A stretch of DNA of 64,000 nt from assembly GCA_947492235.1 (NCBI GenBank), contig CANLLZ010000001.1, positions 1,736,001 to 1,800,000 on the forward strand, written 5' to 3'. Below the pieces are notes generated by a model. It did not search any database and was not told the origin of the DNA. It worked only from the letters and a program-made list of their open reading frames with translations. A program made the position numbers and the translations under genes. Source of the DNA: an uncultured Altererythrobacter sp. Lineage in GTDB: Bacteria > Pseudomonadota > Alphaproteobacteria > Sphingomonadales > Sphingomonadaceae. This document shows, one piece after another, positions 1 through 10,298 of the stretch (position 1 is the first letter of the stretch; every line of letters starts with the position of its first letter).

Positions 1-2076
1 GTCGCTTTCCGTAATCGCGCCGACGCCAGCGTGCAGCACACGAACCTTAATATCGTCGTTCGACAGGTTGTGTAGTGCGGTGTTGATCGCCTCCACAGAG
101 CCCTGCACGTCAGCTTTCACCAGCAGCGGGAACTCGACCACGTCGGCCTGCAGATTGTTGAACATCGTATCGAAGCTGGTCGGGGCGAGCGCCGTGCGCT
201 TTTCCGTTGCTTTCTCCTGACGATATTCGGCGACCTCGCGCGCGCGGGCTTCGTTTTCGACCACGGTCAGCTTGTCACCCGACATCGGCACACCGCCAAG
301 GCCCAGAACCTCGACCGGCATGGACGGGCCCGCTTCCTTGATCTGCTTACCCTGATCATTGACCACAGCGCGGACCTTGCCGCTTTCGGTGCCGACCACG
401 AACACATCGCCGCGTTTCAGCGTACCGCGCGTCACCAGCACTGTGGCAACCGGGCCGCGGCCCTTGTCCAGTTGTGCCTCGATCACGGTCGCGTCTGCTG
501 CACGGTCCGGGTTGGCTTTCAGTTCAAGCAGCTCTGCCTGAAGCGCGATCTTCTCGAGCAATTCGTCGAGATTGGTGCCTTCCTTGGCGGAAATTTCGAC
601 ATCCTGCACATCGCCCGACATCGCTTCCACAATGACTTCGTGTTCGAGCAGCCTTTCGCGGATTTTCTGAGCATTGGCTTCCGGCTTATCGATCTTGTTG
701 ATCGCCACGATCATCGGAACGCCCGATGCCTTGGTGTGCTTAATCGCCTCGATCGTCTGCGGCATGATGCCATCATCGGCAGCAACCACCAAGACGACAA
801 TATCTGTCACATTCGCGCCGCGCTGGCGCATCTCGGTAAACGCGGCGTGGCCGGGCGTATCGAGGAAGGTGATCGTCTGCTTGTCTTTTGTTTTGACCTG
901 ATAGCTGCCGATATGCTGGGTGATGCCGCCGGCCTCGCCCTTCACCACATTGGCACCGCGCAGGGCATCCAGCAGGCTGGTCTTGCCGTGATCGACATGG
1001 CCCATAATCGTCACCACCGGAGGACGCGGCTTCAGCGTGTCCTCGGGATCTGTGTCTTCCTCGACATTGATCTCAACATCATCGGCCGAGACGCGCTCCA
1101 CATTGTGGCCAAATTCTTCGACCAGCAATTCGGCAGTATCGGCGTCGATGGTCTGGTTGACGGTGACCATCATATCCATCTGGAACAGGGCCTTGACCAG
1201 CTCTGCGCCCTTTTCGCCCATCCGCTTGGCCAGTTCGCCAACCGTGATAGCCTCGGGCACCACGACGTCGCGGATTTGCTTCTCGCGCGGCTTGGAGCTG
1301 CCTCCGCCCTGCGCACGCTTCTCGCGCTCGCGTGCGCGTTTCAGCGCGGCGAGGCTGCGGGCGCGGCGGCCCTCGTCCTCGTTCAGCGCCTTTGTAACCG
1401 TCAGCTTCCCGCCACGGCGCTTGTCCGGGCGTTCCGTAGTACGGGCCTTCTTCTCTTCCTTTTTCGCAGGACGCTTGGGCTCCGGCCGGGCGACCGGCGT
1501 AAATTTGCGCGCTACGGGAGCGCTCTTGCCTGCGGCGGGCGTCTCATCGGCGGCAGTTTCCTGCGCTGCTGCGGCTTCGGCTTCCTCTGCCGCTGCAGCC
1601 TTGGCCGCATCCTTCGCGTCCAGTTCCGCCTGTTTAGCGGCTTCGGCCTCGGCCTTGCGGTTTTCCTCGGCGCGCTTCTTCTCATCGGCAGCGGCTTCCT
1701 TGGACTTCTTTTCCTCACGCTTGCGCGCGTCTTCGGCCATTTTCAGCCGCTCTTCCTCGGCCTCGCGCTGGAGCCGGGCCACGCGTTCCTGCGGGGTTTC
1801 CCCGGCAGGCGCCTTGGGCGCAGGCTTCTTTGCTTCCGGGGCAGGCGCTGGTGCGGGCGTTGGTGTCGGAGCAGGCGCGGCCTCTGGCGCAGCTTCGGGT
1901 GCAGGCGTTTCCGCGCCCTTCTCTCCCGGTTTCACCAGCTTGCGGCGACGCTTTACCTCGACCGCGACCTTGTTGGTGCGGCCATGACTGAATGTCTGTT
2001 TGACCTCGCCCGCATCCACGCTGCGCTTGAGGCCAAGCGGTTTGCGGGTCCGGGGTGTGTCGTCGTTCTCGGCCAT
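1..2076 (-). CDS. infB: translation initiation factor IF-2 (C-terminus outside window)
   Basis: IF-2 is the GTPase that brings initiator tRNA to the 30S subunit and promotes subunit joining. The reading frame is open from the ATG at 2076 to the window edge, giving 692 codons. The N-terminal third is a low-complexity Ala/Pro/Glu/Lys region, usual in alphaproteobacteria. An IF2_N-type segment follows (about residues 265-330), then the G domain with GHVDHGKTS near residue 355, DTPGHAAF near 408 and NKIDKP near 460, and then domain II. The last 140 or so residues of a normal IF-2 are missing because of the window end. An AGGAAG ribosome site precedes the ATG. It is the last visible gene of the rimP-nusA-ylxR-infB run. 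Confidence 0.97.
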   Translation of the reverse strand, partial: MAENDDTPRTRKPLGLKRSVDAGEVKQTFSHGRTNKVAVEVKRRRKLVKPGEKGAETPAPEAAPEAAPAPTPTPAPAPAPEAKKPAPKAPAGETPQERVARLQREAEEERLKMAEDARKREEKKSKEAAADEKKRAEENRKAEAEAAKQAELDAKDAAKAAAAEEAEAAAAQETAADETPAAGKSAPVARKFTPVARPEPKRPAKKEEKKARTTERPDKRRGGKLTVTKALNEDEGRRARSLAALKRAREREKRAQGGGSSKPREKQIRDVVVPEAITVGELAKRMGEKGAELVKALFQMDMMVTVNQTIDADTAELLVEEFGHNVERVSADDVEINVEEDTDPEDTLKPRPPVVTIMGHVDHGKTSLLDALRGANVVKGEAGGITQHIGSYQVKTKDKQTITFLDTPGHAAFTEMRQRGANVTDIVVLVVAADDGIMPQTIEAIKHTKASGVPMIVAINKIDKPEANAQKIRERLLEHEVIVEAMSGDVQDVEISAKEGTNLDELLEKIALQAELLELKANPDRAADATVIEAQLDKGRGPVATVLVTRGTLKRGDVFVVGTESGKVRAVVNDQGKQIKEAGPSMPVEVLGLGGVPMSGDKLTVVENEARAREVAEYRQEKATEKRTALAPTSFDTMFNNLQADVVEFPLLVKADVQGSVEAINTALHNLSNDDIKVRVLHAGVGAITESD

Positions 2077-2155
2077 AAAAAGCGTATCTTCCTAAAAAAT
2101 CTTGTCGTCTTCTGTGCGGTTGGGTCCGAAGGGCGTTCTTACCCGTCAGCCGCTG

Positions 2156-2878
2156 CTAGGGCGCGCCGCCAAGCGCGCCGGAATAATGGAGCAGGCGCTC
2201 TACGGCTGTCCCCACCCGCGCGGCTGCTCCGCCCCCATATTTTGCATCGGATCCGCGACTGCTTACGCCCAGATGAACGACATTGTCGCGGCCCAATGCC
2301 ACAGACAGAGCCGCGCGGTCCAGTGGCAAGCGGGTGCCCCGCATGCCCGATCCTTCGTTCTCGCTGCCAACGCGCCAGGCCTGATCCAGCTTGGACGCGC
2401 CGCCCTCGCTGGCATCGGCGGCATGAAGCAGCACTGCGATCGCGCCGGCGCGTGCCTGCTCGGCAATGCGATCGGAACCCAAGATAATGTTTCCGCTGCG
2501 CATTTCGAGACCCAGCCGGTCCAGCAGTGTGCGGGTCAGCGCATCATCGATCCGCTGGGGCAGGTCTTCTGGCACATTCAGCACCGCGCCCTTGTAGGCC
2601 CGTGCCAATGCGCCGCGTAGCCGGCCCTTGGATATTGCCTCTTCCAGCTGTGCGCGCGTGACGCCCAGCCAGGCCCCGCGACCGGGTGCCTTCGCCAGGG
2701 GATCGGGCAGCACATCGCATGACCCATCGGGATGGGCAGGCGATATCGCCAGCCGCACCAGCCTATCACGCGCGCCATGCTCCCCTGACAGGATACATTT
2801 ACGCTCCGGCGCAGATTTCCCTGCACCAGGCGCTTCGGCAATGTCGGACGTCAGGCGCTCATTGGGTGGAGTCCGCAT
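2156..2878 (-). CDS. ylxR: YlxR-type RNA-binding protein (DUF448), extended
   Basis: The protein is 240 residues. Its N-terminal half carries the DUF448/YlxR signature (ERKCILSG near residues 23-30 and GRGAWLG near 65-72), a small RNA-binding fold normally encoded between nusA and infB. The C-terminal half (about 100-200) looks like the L7Ae-type extension seen in alphaproteobacterial versions, often annotated as DUF448 domain-containing protein. The frame is open further upstream to 2932, but the ATG at 2878 removes an implausible basic leader and gives a 20-bp overlap with the nusA stop. Its exact function is not settled in this group. Confidence 0.85.
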   Translation of the reverse strand: MRTPPNERLTSDIAEAPGAGKSAPERKCILSGEHGARDRLVRLAISPAHPDGSCDVLPDPLAKAPGRGAWLGVTRAQLEEAISKGRLRGALARAYKGAVLNVPEDLPQRIDDALTRTLLDRLGLEMRSGNIILGSDRIAEQARAGAIAVLLHAADASEGGASKLDQAWRVGSENEGSGMRGTRLPLDRAALSVALGRDNVVHLGVSSRGSDAKYGGGAAARVGTAVERLLHYSGALGGAP

Positions 2879-4529
2879 CGGCGGCCTCCTGTGTTTCGGA
2901 CGCAGCAGGCGCTGCATCATCTTCGTCTTCAAACCAATGCGCGCGGGCAGCCATGATGATCTCGTTGCCCTGCTCTTCGCTCAACCCGAACGCGCCCAGC
3001 ACGCCGCCCTTGTCCTCCGGCTTCGTCGGACGGTCGCTCTTCATCCGCGGGCCAGCCATCGAATCGGTCGGCGACGGACGGCGACGCGGTGCTTCGCGCT
3101 TCTTGGCGATCAGCTCGTCGGTGGCAAGATCGGCCAGATCGTCCAGCGTCTTGATATCGGCCTTGCCCAGCACGACCAGCATTTGCTCGGTCAGATGCGG
3201 CATTTCGGCCAGATCATCCTCGACACCCAGCGCCTGACGCTCCTTGCGCGCAGTCGCCTCGTGGCGCTCCAGCGCTTCTGTCGCGCGGCTCTGCAATTCT
3301 TCTGCCAGCTCCTCGTCGAAGCCTTCGATGCTCGCCAGTTCGGCCAGCTCGACATAAGCGACTTCTTCCAGCTCGGCGAAACCTTCGGCCACCAGCAGCT
3401 GCGACAGCGTTTCGTCGACGTCGAGTTCTTCCTCGAACATCTTGGAGCGCTCGGCGAATTCCTTGCTGCGCTTCTCGCTCGCCTCTTCCTCGGTCATGAT
3501 GTCGATCTGGTGACCGGTCAGCTGGCTGGCGAGACGGACATTCTGGCCACGGCGACCAATGGCTAGGCTCAGCTGGTCATCGGGCACCACTACTTCGATA
3601 CGCGGCTCGTCCTCGTCCAGCACAACGCGGCTGACGGTTGCGGGCTGCAGCGCGTTCACGACAAAAGTCGCGATGTCGTCGCTCCACGGGATGATGTCGA
3701 TCTTCTCGCCCTGCAATTCCTGCACGACGGCCTGAACGCGGCTGCCCTTCATCCCGACACAGGCACCGACGGGGTCGATGCTGCTGTCATGGCTGATGAC
3801 GCCGATCTTGGCACGGCTGCCCGGATCGCGGGCGGCGGCCTTGATCTCGATGATGCCGTCGTAGATTTCCGGCACTTCCTGCGCGAACAGCTTGCGCATG
3901 AAATCGGGCGCGGCGCGGCTCAGGAAGATCTGCGGCCCGCGATTGTTGCGTTCCACCTTGGTGATCAGCGCACGGACACGCTCGCCCACACGGGCGGCTT
4001 CGCGCGGGATCTGCTGGTCGCGGCGGATAACACCCTCGGCGCGGCCGAGATTGACGATCACATGGCCGAATTCGACCGATTTGATCACACCGGTAATCAC
4101 TTCATTGGCGCGGTCCTGGAATTCCGCGAACTGACGCTCGCGCTCCGCATCGCGAACCTTCTGGAAGATGACCTGCTTGGCGCTCTGCGCATCGATGCGG
4201 CCCAGATCGACCGGCGGGAGCGGATCGACGATGAAGTCGCCTACGCTTGCGCCCTTTTCCAGCTTCTGCGCGGCCTTCAGATCGACCTGCTTGAAGTAAT
4301 CCTCGACTTCCTCGACCACCTCGACGACGCGCCACAGGCGCAGATCGCCGGTCTGCGGGTCCAGCTTTGCGCGAATGTCGTTTTCCGCGCCATAGCGGTT
4401 GCGGGCGCTCTTCTGGATCGCCTCTTCCATCGCCTCGATGACGATTTCCTTGTCGATCATTTTCTCGCTGGCAACCGCATTCGCAATCGCGAGGAGTTCA
4501 GCCTTGTTGGCGGAAATTGCACTGGCCAT
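2859..4529 (-). CDS. nusA: transcription termination/antitermination factor NusA
   Basis: NusA binds RNA polymerase and nascent RNA and modulates pausing, termination and antitermination. The 556-residue protein has the domains in order: polymerase-binding N-terminal domain (about 8-135), S1 (about 145-205), KH1 containing [13 protein letters not shown] (near 255), KH2 containing [13 protein letters not shown] (near 328), and C-terminal acidic helix-hairpin-helix repeats. It ends with an acidic tail. The start overlaps the last base of rimP (stop at 4529), which suggests coupled translation. The order rimP-nusA-ylxR-infB is the classic operon. Confidence 0.97.
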   Translation of the reverse strand: MASAISANKAELLAIANAVASEKMIDKEIVIEAMEEAIQKSARNRYGAENDIRAKLDPQTGDLRLWRVVEVVEEVEDYFKQVDLKAAQKLEKGASVGDFIVDPLPPVDLGRIDAQSAKQVIFQKVRDAERERQFAEFQDRANEVITGVIKSVEFGHVIVNLGRAEGVIRRDQQIPREAARVGERVRALITKVERNNRGPQIFLSRAAPDFMRKLFAQEVPEIYDGIIEIKAAARDPGSRAKIGVISHDSSIDPVGACVGMKGSRVQAVVQELQGEKIDIIPWSDDIATFVVNALQPATVSRVVLDEDEPRIEVVVPDDQLSLAIGRRGQNVRLASQLTGHQIDIMTEEEASEKRSKEFAERSKMFEEELDVDETLSQLLVAEGFAELEEVAYVELAELASIEGFDEELAEELQSRATEALERHEATARKERQALGVEDDLAEMPHLTEQMLVVLGKADIKTLDDLADLATDELIAKKREAPRRRPSPTDSMAGPRMKSDRPTKPEDKGGVLGAFGLSEEQGNEIIMAARAHWFEDEDDAAPAASETQEAADADSTQ

Positions 4530-5098
4530 CAGTCGTCAGCCTTCTCTTCTTCGTCTTCAAAAACTTCCTCGGCACCTTCTGTGTCGAGCGGTTGCGTCGC
4601 GGCAATCAGCGCGTCTGTCAGAACAAGCTTCGCCGCATGAATGAGTTCGCGCGGGAAGGAAACCTCCCCCGCCTTCTTATCGTCGATCGTGACATGGCCC
4701 GAATCGTCGATACCGACCAGCGCGCCGCGTAAATTGCGATGGCCGTCCACCTTCTCGGTCAACGAGACTTTCGCCTCGTGCCCCGCCCAGTCGGTGAAAT
4801 CCTTTACCCGTGTCAGCGGGCGGTCGATGCCTGGGCTGCTGACTTCGAGATGGTAGGCGCCCGGCACAAGCACAGTGCCCGCCTCCTCCAGCGCGTCCAG
4901 CCGTTCCGAAACACGGCGGCTGAGCGCGGCGCACTGGTCGATCACCAGTTGCCCGGTCGCCGGGTCTTCCGCCATGATCTGCAAGGCCTCGCCCCCGTCT
5001 CCGGCTTCGGAAGGCACCATCTTCACGCGCACCAGATCGAAACCCAGAGCGGCTGCTTCGGGTTCGATCACTTCAACAAGGCGTGCCAGATCGGCCAT
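4529..5098 (-). CDS. rimP: ribosome maturation factor RimP
   Basis: RimP is needed for late 30S subunit assembly. The 189-residue protein starts MADLARLVEVIEP and carries the family motif around YHLEVSSPGIDRPL, followed by a C-terminal SH3-like domain and an acidic tail. The open frame extends upstream through a TTG at 5122 and an ATG at 5119, but the ATG at 5098 has a GGAG ribosome site and matches the usual family N-terminus. It is the first gene of the rimP-nusA-ylxR-infB run. Confidence 0.95.
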   Translation of the reverse strand: MADLARLVEVIEPEAAALGFDLVRVKMVPSEAGDGGEALQIMAEDPATGQLVIDQCAALSRRVSERLDALEEAGTVLVPGAYHLEVSSPGIDRPLTRVKDFTDWAGHEAKVSLTEKVDGHRNLRGALVGIDDSGHVTIDDKKAGEVSFPRELIHAAKLVLTDALIAATQPLDTEGAEEVFEDEEEKADD

Positions 5099-5247
5099 CG
5101 GTTCTCCGCTTCTGGACATCAATCATACAAAAGCAGTTTGGTGCCAGCCCCCGGAGGCGCCAGCCAGACTTTGCATTCACAATGTCGGTATGGGTGGCGA
5201 GGTAGCCCCGCCCATCCCCGATTGCAAGGTCCAATCAGCGGGCCACT

Positions 5248-6072
5248 TCAACGGGACAACCGGATTGCCTTCCCGTTTGCCTGCATGATCCGGCCATCGG
5301 GACCAACGGTCTTGCTGAACTCGATATCGTCGATCGCTTCGAGCAAACCGGTTTGCGCCTCGGTCAACGCCAGATCGCAGCCGCTACCGAAGGGCTTCCT
5401 GCGAACCAGCGGCGTGTACATTCCGCCTGCGTCTTTCGGACGCATCCATTGATAATAGCGGCACCCGAAACGCACAGTGATGCGGTCGAATGTCAGCACC
5501 ATCTCCGCATCGACTATCGCCTCCCCCTCTATCGAGTCGATGGTCCAAGCACCCCACGTGGTCGCGGCGTCGAACTCGGTATAGCCTATCGGATTGGCCT
5601 GCGTTTCTTCCAACGGGCGGGCGACCAAATTGCCATCGGCGGATATGATCTCCAGCTGGCCATCCTCCAGCGTGAATTGCCGGACGCCCGCAAGCACTTG
5701 TGGAGCTCTCTTCTCGGCTTCGCTGCGGCCGCGCGCGCACATCACGCGTGCCGGTCCCGCCAACGTATCATAATTTTCGAATTTCCGTGTGATCGCGGTG
5801 AAATCCAGCGCACCGCCGGTCACGCGGTAGTCCCCGGTGCTCCAGACGCATTGCGACTGGATATGCCACCAGTCGTCACCAAACAGCAGGATCATCTCGT
5901 TGTAATCGGGTTCGCGTCCATCGATGGACACGATTTCCCATTGGCCAAAGAGCGCAGGCGCCGGGTCCAAAGTCGCAGGCTCGACCGGTGGTTCGGAAGG
6001 TGAGCCTGCTGGTTGTTGCGCCGGGCTGCACCCCGCAAACGCTAAAGCAATGAGAAGAAAAGAAATTCGCAT
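5248..6072 (-). CDS. lipoprotein with two META/HslJ-like repeats
   Basis: The protein is 274 residues and starts with a short lysine/arginine-poor lipoprotein signal and a lipobox (LAFAGC) near residues 9-14. Two copies of a lipocalin-like unit follow: one begins GQWEIVSIDG and the other GAWTIDSIEG, the pattern of META/HslJ domains. This suggests an envelope lipoprotein possibly linked to stress or redox handling, but the specific role is unknown. An upstream in-frame extension to 6108 is rejected because the ATG at 6072 starts a clean signal peptide. It is separate from rimP (150 bp) and from the subtilase. Confidence 0.7.
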   Translation of the reverse strand: MRISFLLIALAFAGCSPAQQPAGSPSEPPVEPATLDPAPALFGQWEIVSIDGREPDYNEMILLFGDDWWHIQSQCVWSTGDYRVTGGALDFTAITRKFENYDTLAGPARVMCARGRSEAEKRAPQVLAGVRQFTLEDGQLEIISADGNLVARPLEETQANPIGYTEFDAATTWGAWTIDSIEGEAIVDAEMVLTFDRITVRFGCRYYQWMRPKDAGGMYTPLVRRKPFGSGCDLALTEAQTGLLEAIDDIEFSKTVGPDGRIMQANGKAIRLSR

Positions 6073-6170
6073 CTTGCGACGGTTATACCGCACAGCGCTT
6101 CTCGGCAAAGTATGTGCTCAGGAGGCGTTGTTCGCCAGCCACCGAGAGCCATCGAATAAAGGCATAAACG

Positions 6171-6210
6171 AAAAAAGGGGGTCGGCGCGAACCGGCCCCC
6201 TCCAATCCTG
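6171..6210 (-). terminator. rho-independent terminator of the subtilase gene
   Basis: On the minus strand a GC-rich stem (about 10 bp, one G-T wobble) with the loop TTCGCG is followed directly by six T residues. It starts about 18 bp beyond the stop codon of the subtilase gene, the expected place and orientation. Confidence 0.85.
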
Positions 6211-6227
6211 ATAAAAGGTGCTAGCGC

Positions 6228-7340
6228 TTAGGGAACAACACCGATCACATCGGGGTTGCCGTCGGGATCACCGTTCACGCGCCCGCCATTACCGACATTG
6301 CCCTGCAGCATGACGCCAGCGATATGCGGCGTGGCCATCGATGTGCCGGAGATGGTGTTATAACCACTCCCGGTCCAGGTCGACTTGATGGCCGAACCCG
6401 GTCCGGCGAAGTCGATCGGCGGATTGCCGAAGTTCGAGAAGCTGGACCAATTGTCGCCAATGGCGAAGCTCGACACGGTGAACACATTCGGGCCGTTGGC
6501 ACGGGCCGGCGAGTGGTTGTTGGCGTTGTCACGCTCGTTACCTGCAGCAAGCACGAAGCGCACGCCGCCAGCGGCCGCCGCAACCACAGCGTTATCAAGC
6601 GCTTGGCTGACACCGCCGCCAAGGCTCATATTGGCGACGTCACCGGGACGGCCAAATTGCGCGACATAATCCACACCGGCAATCACGCCGGAATTCGAAC
6701 CCGAACCACGACGATCAAGCACACGAACTGCAACGACAGGAGCGCCGGGCGCCACGCCGATTACGCCAATCGAGTTGTCAATCGCTGCAATAGTGCCTGC
6801 AACGTGCGTACCGTGCCCGTTCTGATCGCCTGCATCGCCGCGCACGAAGCTGCGCGAGCGAGCGACATCCACATTCAGATCGGGGTGGTCGAGCTGGACG
6901 CCGCTGTCGATGACCCATGCTGTTGCGAAGTTTCCGGCGCCCCCGCCATTGACGCGTGCGATACCCCAAGGGGTTTCCTGCGCAGGCTGGCTCCCGCCAC
7001 CGCCGCCCTTGGGCTTCTTGCCGCGCTGGATGGCCGTGACGACCTGATCCTGCTCGCAATAAGCGATGTTAGCGTTGTTCTTCTGCATATTCGCAATTGC
7101 CTGCGGCGCGGCGTTGACGGCAAAACCGCGGAGCGCGACGCTGTAGACGTGCTTGAGCTGCGCCTGCGATGCCTGCGCAGCGCGATTGGCTTCCGCCTTC
7201 GCACTGCCACGCGAAACATTCTTGTTGAATACGCAGATATAGCTTCCGGCGATCTTGTCGCCCGCCTTCTGTGCCTGCGCAGGCGTTGCCAGCGCAATCA
7301 TGGGTAGTGCCGCGATTGCAGCAACCAGCTTGATTTTCAT
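6228..7340 (-). CDS. secreted subtilisin-like serine protease (S8, proteinase K type)
   Basis: The 370-residue preproprotein has a Sec signal peptide (cleavage after AQA near residue 23), an I9-type inhibitor propeptide (about 30-105) and a peptidase S8 domain. The catalytic triad is visible: Asp145 in AWVIDSGV, His176 in NGHGTHVAGT and Ser334 in SGTSMATPH; Asn268 in AAGNE is the oxyanion residue. It is likely exported and self-processed. It stands alone, with its own terminator downstream and a 210-bp upstream region before the secretin gene. The C-terminus ends soon after the catalytic domain, with no adhesion or secretion domain. Confidence 0.93.
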   Translation of the reverse strand: MKIKLVAAIAALPMIALATPAQAQKAGDKIAGSYICVFNKNVSRGSAKAEANRAAQASQAQLKHVYSVALRGFAVNAAPQAIANMQKNNANIAYCEQDQVVTAIQRGKKPKGGGGGSQPAQETPWGIARVNGGGAGNFATAWVIDSGVQLDHPDLNVDVARSRSFVRGDAGDQNGHGTHVAGTIAAIDNSIGVIGVAPGAPVVAVRVLDRRGSGSNSGVIAGVDYVAQFGRPGDVANMSLGGGVSQALDNAVVAAAAGGVRFVLAAGNERDNANNHSPARANGPNVFTVSSFAIGDNWSSFSNFGNPPIDFAGPGSAIKSTWTGSGYNTISGTSMATPHIAGVMLQGNVGNGGRVNGDPDGNPDVIGVVP

Positions 7341-7553
7341 TCATCCCTCCGGATTATTTTATGGTCCAGCCACTCGCGACCCGAGACCGGCTGATGGGTG
7401 GACCTTAGTCGGCAAAAACCGACTGTCCAGAGTAAAAAAGCACTTAACACCCCATTTACCCCGAGAGCTGAATATTTCCCTGCATACAATGGGTTAAGCG
7501 CGCAGAAACCTTGCCCGAAATCGCCGCGAGAAGATTTCAGGAAAAACCTATAA

Positions 7554-9101
7554 TCAAGGAACTGCAGGCAATTCATCCGGCGCTTCGGTTTCTTCACGCG
7601 TCAAACGGCGGTGCCGAACTATTCGCGGAGTAATGACAATGAAAAGATCAGTCTTTGTACTTGTAGAGCGCTCGTTTCGGAAAGCCTGACCGATAATCGG
7701 AATATCGCCCAAAATCGGCACTTTCGATTTGGTCGTCAGAACATTTTCCTGCGTCAGCCCGCCGATAACAAATGTCTCGCCGTCCCGGACCGACGCGCTT
7801 GTTTCCGCCTCGCGCTGGCTGATTGTCGGAAAGCCCTGAGAAAACCCGGTGACGCTGGAAACCACGCCGTAGATTTTCGAAGTGATGTAGCCGTCGCTGC
7901 TGACTCTTGGAGCGATCTGCAATGTAACTCCGACATTTACATACTGGACCTGCTGCGAAACGCCATTGACGCCTGATAGCTGGATCGATGTCAGGATCGG
8001 CAGGGCATCGCCGGTAATGATCTTGGCCGTCGACCCGCTTTGCGCCGCAATACGCGGGCGGGATACGATGCGCCCCTCCCCTTTCTGGATCTGCGCATAA
8101 ATCGCCGCCTGCAGCTGGCCGGAAGGCAGAACATCATTGGGATCAAGCCCGAACGGCAGGAACGAGCCGGTCGTAAGATTGCCTGCACCGATTGCCCCGT
8201 TCTGGTTGGTGAAATCAACGCCGAGATTGCGCGCCCCGGTTTCGGTCAGCTCGACGAACTGCGTCTCCAGAATCACGCTGTCGACCGGCACGTCGATCAG
8301 CTCGACCTGCCGCTTCACTCGCTCGATCCGCTCCGGCGTACCGGTGACCCAGATAGCGTTGAGGCGCCGGTCTATCGCCAATCCGTTGCCGAAATTCTGG
8401 CCCAGCGGCACTTCTTCGCGCTGCGCTTGCTGGGGCGCGCCGATGAACGTCGATTGCTGGCTCGCTCCGGGAGATCCGAAGCCGGGTTCGCGCAGGATGA
8501 ACACATCGTTGGGCGCAATCTCGACACCTTCGACCAGCAGGCCGATCACTTCCGAAACATCGGCGTATTTAAGCATGATGAGTTCGTAGGAATCACCCGG
8601 GTTCCAGGTATCTACGGGGCCGGTCGCCTCCTGCTGTGGAAACAGGTCTTCCCCGGCAGAGCCGATGGGCCGGCTGCCCAGCACCTCCTCTTCGCTGACC
8701 CGCTCGACCCGGATCTCCACCGTCGAATTGCCCAATGGCCGCGACTCGACGGTCGAAGGCAGCGCGGTGTCGAATGCGAGAACGAGGCTGCTTCCCTGAG
8801 TGGAAAAAGTCAGCGAGCGGACCAGCCCGCGATATTGCTGCCGCTGACGCACACGGCCGGTCTTCAGGGTCGTCGCCATGACGACTTCAGGTTTGCTTGG
8901 ATTGCGCTCGACCGTGGCGATGCGCGGTTCGCGCGGACTGAACCGCAGGGCGAAAACCGCCGATCCTTCGTCCTGCGTGACGAGGCGCATTTCCTCTAGC
9001 ACAGATGGGACGACCTGCGCCGAAGCAGCGGACGCGGGCAGCAATGCCGCGCACAACACCGCAAGCGATGTCCATAGCCATCGAATCAAACTGGAAATCA
9101 A
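7554..9101 (-). CDS. orphan secretin (type II/III secretion or type IV pilus outer-membrane channel family)
   Basis: The protein is 515 residues from the chosen start. It has a signal peptide (cleavage near ASAASA), an N-terminal beta-rich region, a secretin N1-type segment (around IDRRLNAIWVTGTPERIERV) and a C-terminal secretin pore domain with the hallmark VPILGDIPIIG and a terminal DLFIVITPRIV. The TTG at 9101 is preferred because GAGAGGG lies 5 bases upstream and the resulting N-terminus is a good signal peptide; the ATG at 9134 is the alternative. No other pilus or secretion gene lies nearby, so its partner system cannot be named. Confidence 0.88.
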   Translation of the reverse strand: MISSLIRWLWTSLAVLCAALLPASAASAQVVPSVLEEMRLVTQDEGSAVFALRFSPREPRIATVERNPSKPEVVMATTLKTGRVRQRQQYRGLVRSLTFSTQGSSLVLAFDTALPSTVESRPLGNSTVEIRVERVSEEEVLGSRPIGSAGEDLFPQQEATGPVDTWNPGDSYELIMLKYADVSEVIGLLVEGVEIAPNDVFILREPGFGSPGASQQSTFIGAPQQAQREEVPLGQNFGNGLAIDRRLNAIWVTGTPERIERVKRQVELIDVPVDSVILETQFVELTETGARNLGVDFTNQNGAIGAGNLTTGSFLPFGLDPNDVLPSGQLQAAIYAQIQKGEGRIVSRPRIAAQSGSTAKIITGDALPILTSIQLSGVNGVSQQVQYVNVGVTLQIAPRVSSDGYITSKIYGVVSSVTGFSQGFPTISQREAETSASVRDGETFVIGGLTQENVLTTKSKVPILGDIPIIGQAFRNERSTSTKTDLFIVITPRIVRHRRLTREETEAPDELPAVP

Positions 9102-9236
9102 AGCGACCCTCTCGTCACCCCATAGAAGTGACATCCCTGCGACCGACCCTAGGCCAGTCGGGGCTGAATGCAAGCCCGACGCGCCAGCTTCTCACAGACG
9201 TCGCCTGAACCGGTGCGGTATCGAGGACCAGCAACC

Positions 9237-9845
9237 TCAGGATCGCCTGCGAAACCATGGATCATCGGTTCGGTCTATTTGCAGCTCACCCGCAAATGGC
9301 GTGCACAGGCCGAATGCCTCGTGCGGCGTGCCTGTTAGCCAAGGCGTCCATTTTTCGCGGGTCACGATGACCGGCATCCGGTTATGCACCGGAGCGAACT
9401 GCGCGTTCGCCTCGGTCATGATCATGGAGCTTGCCTCGCCCCATTCATCGGAATTGCGCCAGATACCGGCCACGGCAAAGAGAGGCTCACCGGGCATGGA
9501 AAACCAAGTGCGCGTCATCTTGCTTTTCTCCCCCTCGGCTTCGGCAAAGCGCGTCAAGGGGATCAGACAGCGGCGATTCTCGAACGAATCCCGCCAGAAG
9601 AAGCTTTTGAGCTTGTCGGTCCGCGCATTGTTGACCGGCTTGGGTTTCAGCGGCTGGCCTTTCGCGCCCTTGCGCTGGAGCGGGAAGCCCCAGACCATCG
9701 GTCGGACCTTCCCCTCTGCAAGCACCGCAGCGGGATAGCCGGGATACACCTCGTCTGCCGCGTTGCTGCCGAAATCCTGCGCAATCGCATCGAAGAAATC
9801 GGCGATCTCGGTTTGCGAAGATTTGATCTGGTAAAGATTGCACAT
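9237..9845 (-). CDS. SRAP-domain protein (HMCES/YedK family)
   Basis: SRAP proteins form a covalent link with abasic sites in single-stranded DNA through Cys2 after removal of Met1. The 202-residue protein begins MCNLYQ, and carries VNNARTDKL near residue 71, RCLIPLTRFAEAE near 92 and VHNRMPVIV near 153, which match the family Asn, Glu and His positions. The N-terminus is MCNLY rather than the common MCGR, and the usual aromatic residues of the FYEW element are replaced here. It is annotated in many genomes as an SOS response-associated peptidase. It stands alone between the secretin and a small membrane protein. Confidence 0.88.
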   Translation of the reverse strand: MCNLYQIKSSQTEIADFFDAIAQDFGSNAADEVYPGYPAAVLAEGKVRPMVWGFPLQRKGAKGQPLKPKPVNNARTDKLKSFFWRDSFENRRCLIPLTRFAEAEGEKSKMTRTWFSMPGEPLFAVAGIWRNSDEWGEASSMIMTEANAQFAPVHNRMPVIVTREKWTPWLTGTPHEAFGLCTPFAGELQIDRTDDPWFRRRS

Positions 9846-9911
9846 GGCGCGCGACCATAGCGCCCCGGAGCAATCACCACAAAGCCCAGCGCTCTTGTCC
9901 CCCGAAACGGA

Positions 9912-10220
9912 TCAGTTGGAGCAGTACGTCGCCTTCTGGCGGTCGAGATCGTCCAGCTTGATCTGGTCACGATCCGTAGTGCCCTGTTCCAGCGAGCGAT
10001 CCCAAGCCTCGTTGGCGAGAGCGGTGAAGCGGGCGCATTGATCGGCGCGGACGCGGTCAGCCGTCTCTTTCATCTCTTCATTGATCGACTTGCCGTCCAG
10101 CGCAGCCATCGGCTGGTTCATCGCGTTTTCGACGTTGCGGGGGGCCGATACCGAATAGGCGACCCAGCCCGCAATGACTGCGGTCGCGATCAGGCCCAGC
10201 GCTGCTTTTGCAAAATCCAT
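9912..10220 (-). CDS. small single-pass membrane protein, unknown function
   Basis: The 102-residue protein has one N-terminal membrane segment (about residues 6-24) and a soluble, mostly helical tail with two cysteines (CARFTAL and the C-terminal TYCSN). The frame extends to a TTG at 10238, but the ATG at 10220 has GGAGG 8 bases upstream and is preferred. No family was recognised. It lies just downstream of pspF on the same strand, so an envelope role is possible, but this is position only. Confidence 0.6.
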   Translation of the reverse strand: MDFAKAALGLIATAVIAGWVAYSVSAPRNVENAMNQPMAALDGKSINEEMKETADRVRADQCARFTALANEAWDRSLEQGTTDRDQIKLDDLDRQKATYCSN

Positions 10221-10298
10221 CTTCTCCACCTCCGACAATCCGGAAGCAAAGATGTAAACCGGCGTCCCTAAAGGGAAGTTAACGGGCCTGAAGCACCG

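Noticed and set aside
472-2487. Long plus-strand frame of 671 codons at the window start
   Set aside because: It runs antisense to infB and ylxR, which have clear family motifs; the translation is Arg/Leu-rich with no motif.
5190-5215. Hairpin ATGGGTGG/CCGCCCAT upstream of rimP
   Set aside because: Short stem with a wobble, no T tract in either direction; not enough to call a terminator or riboswitch.
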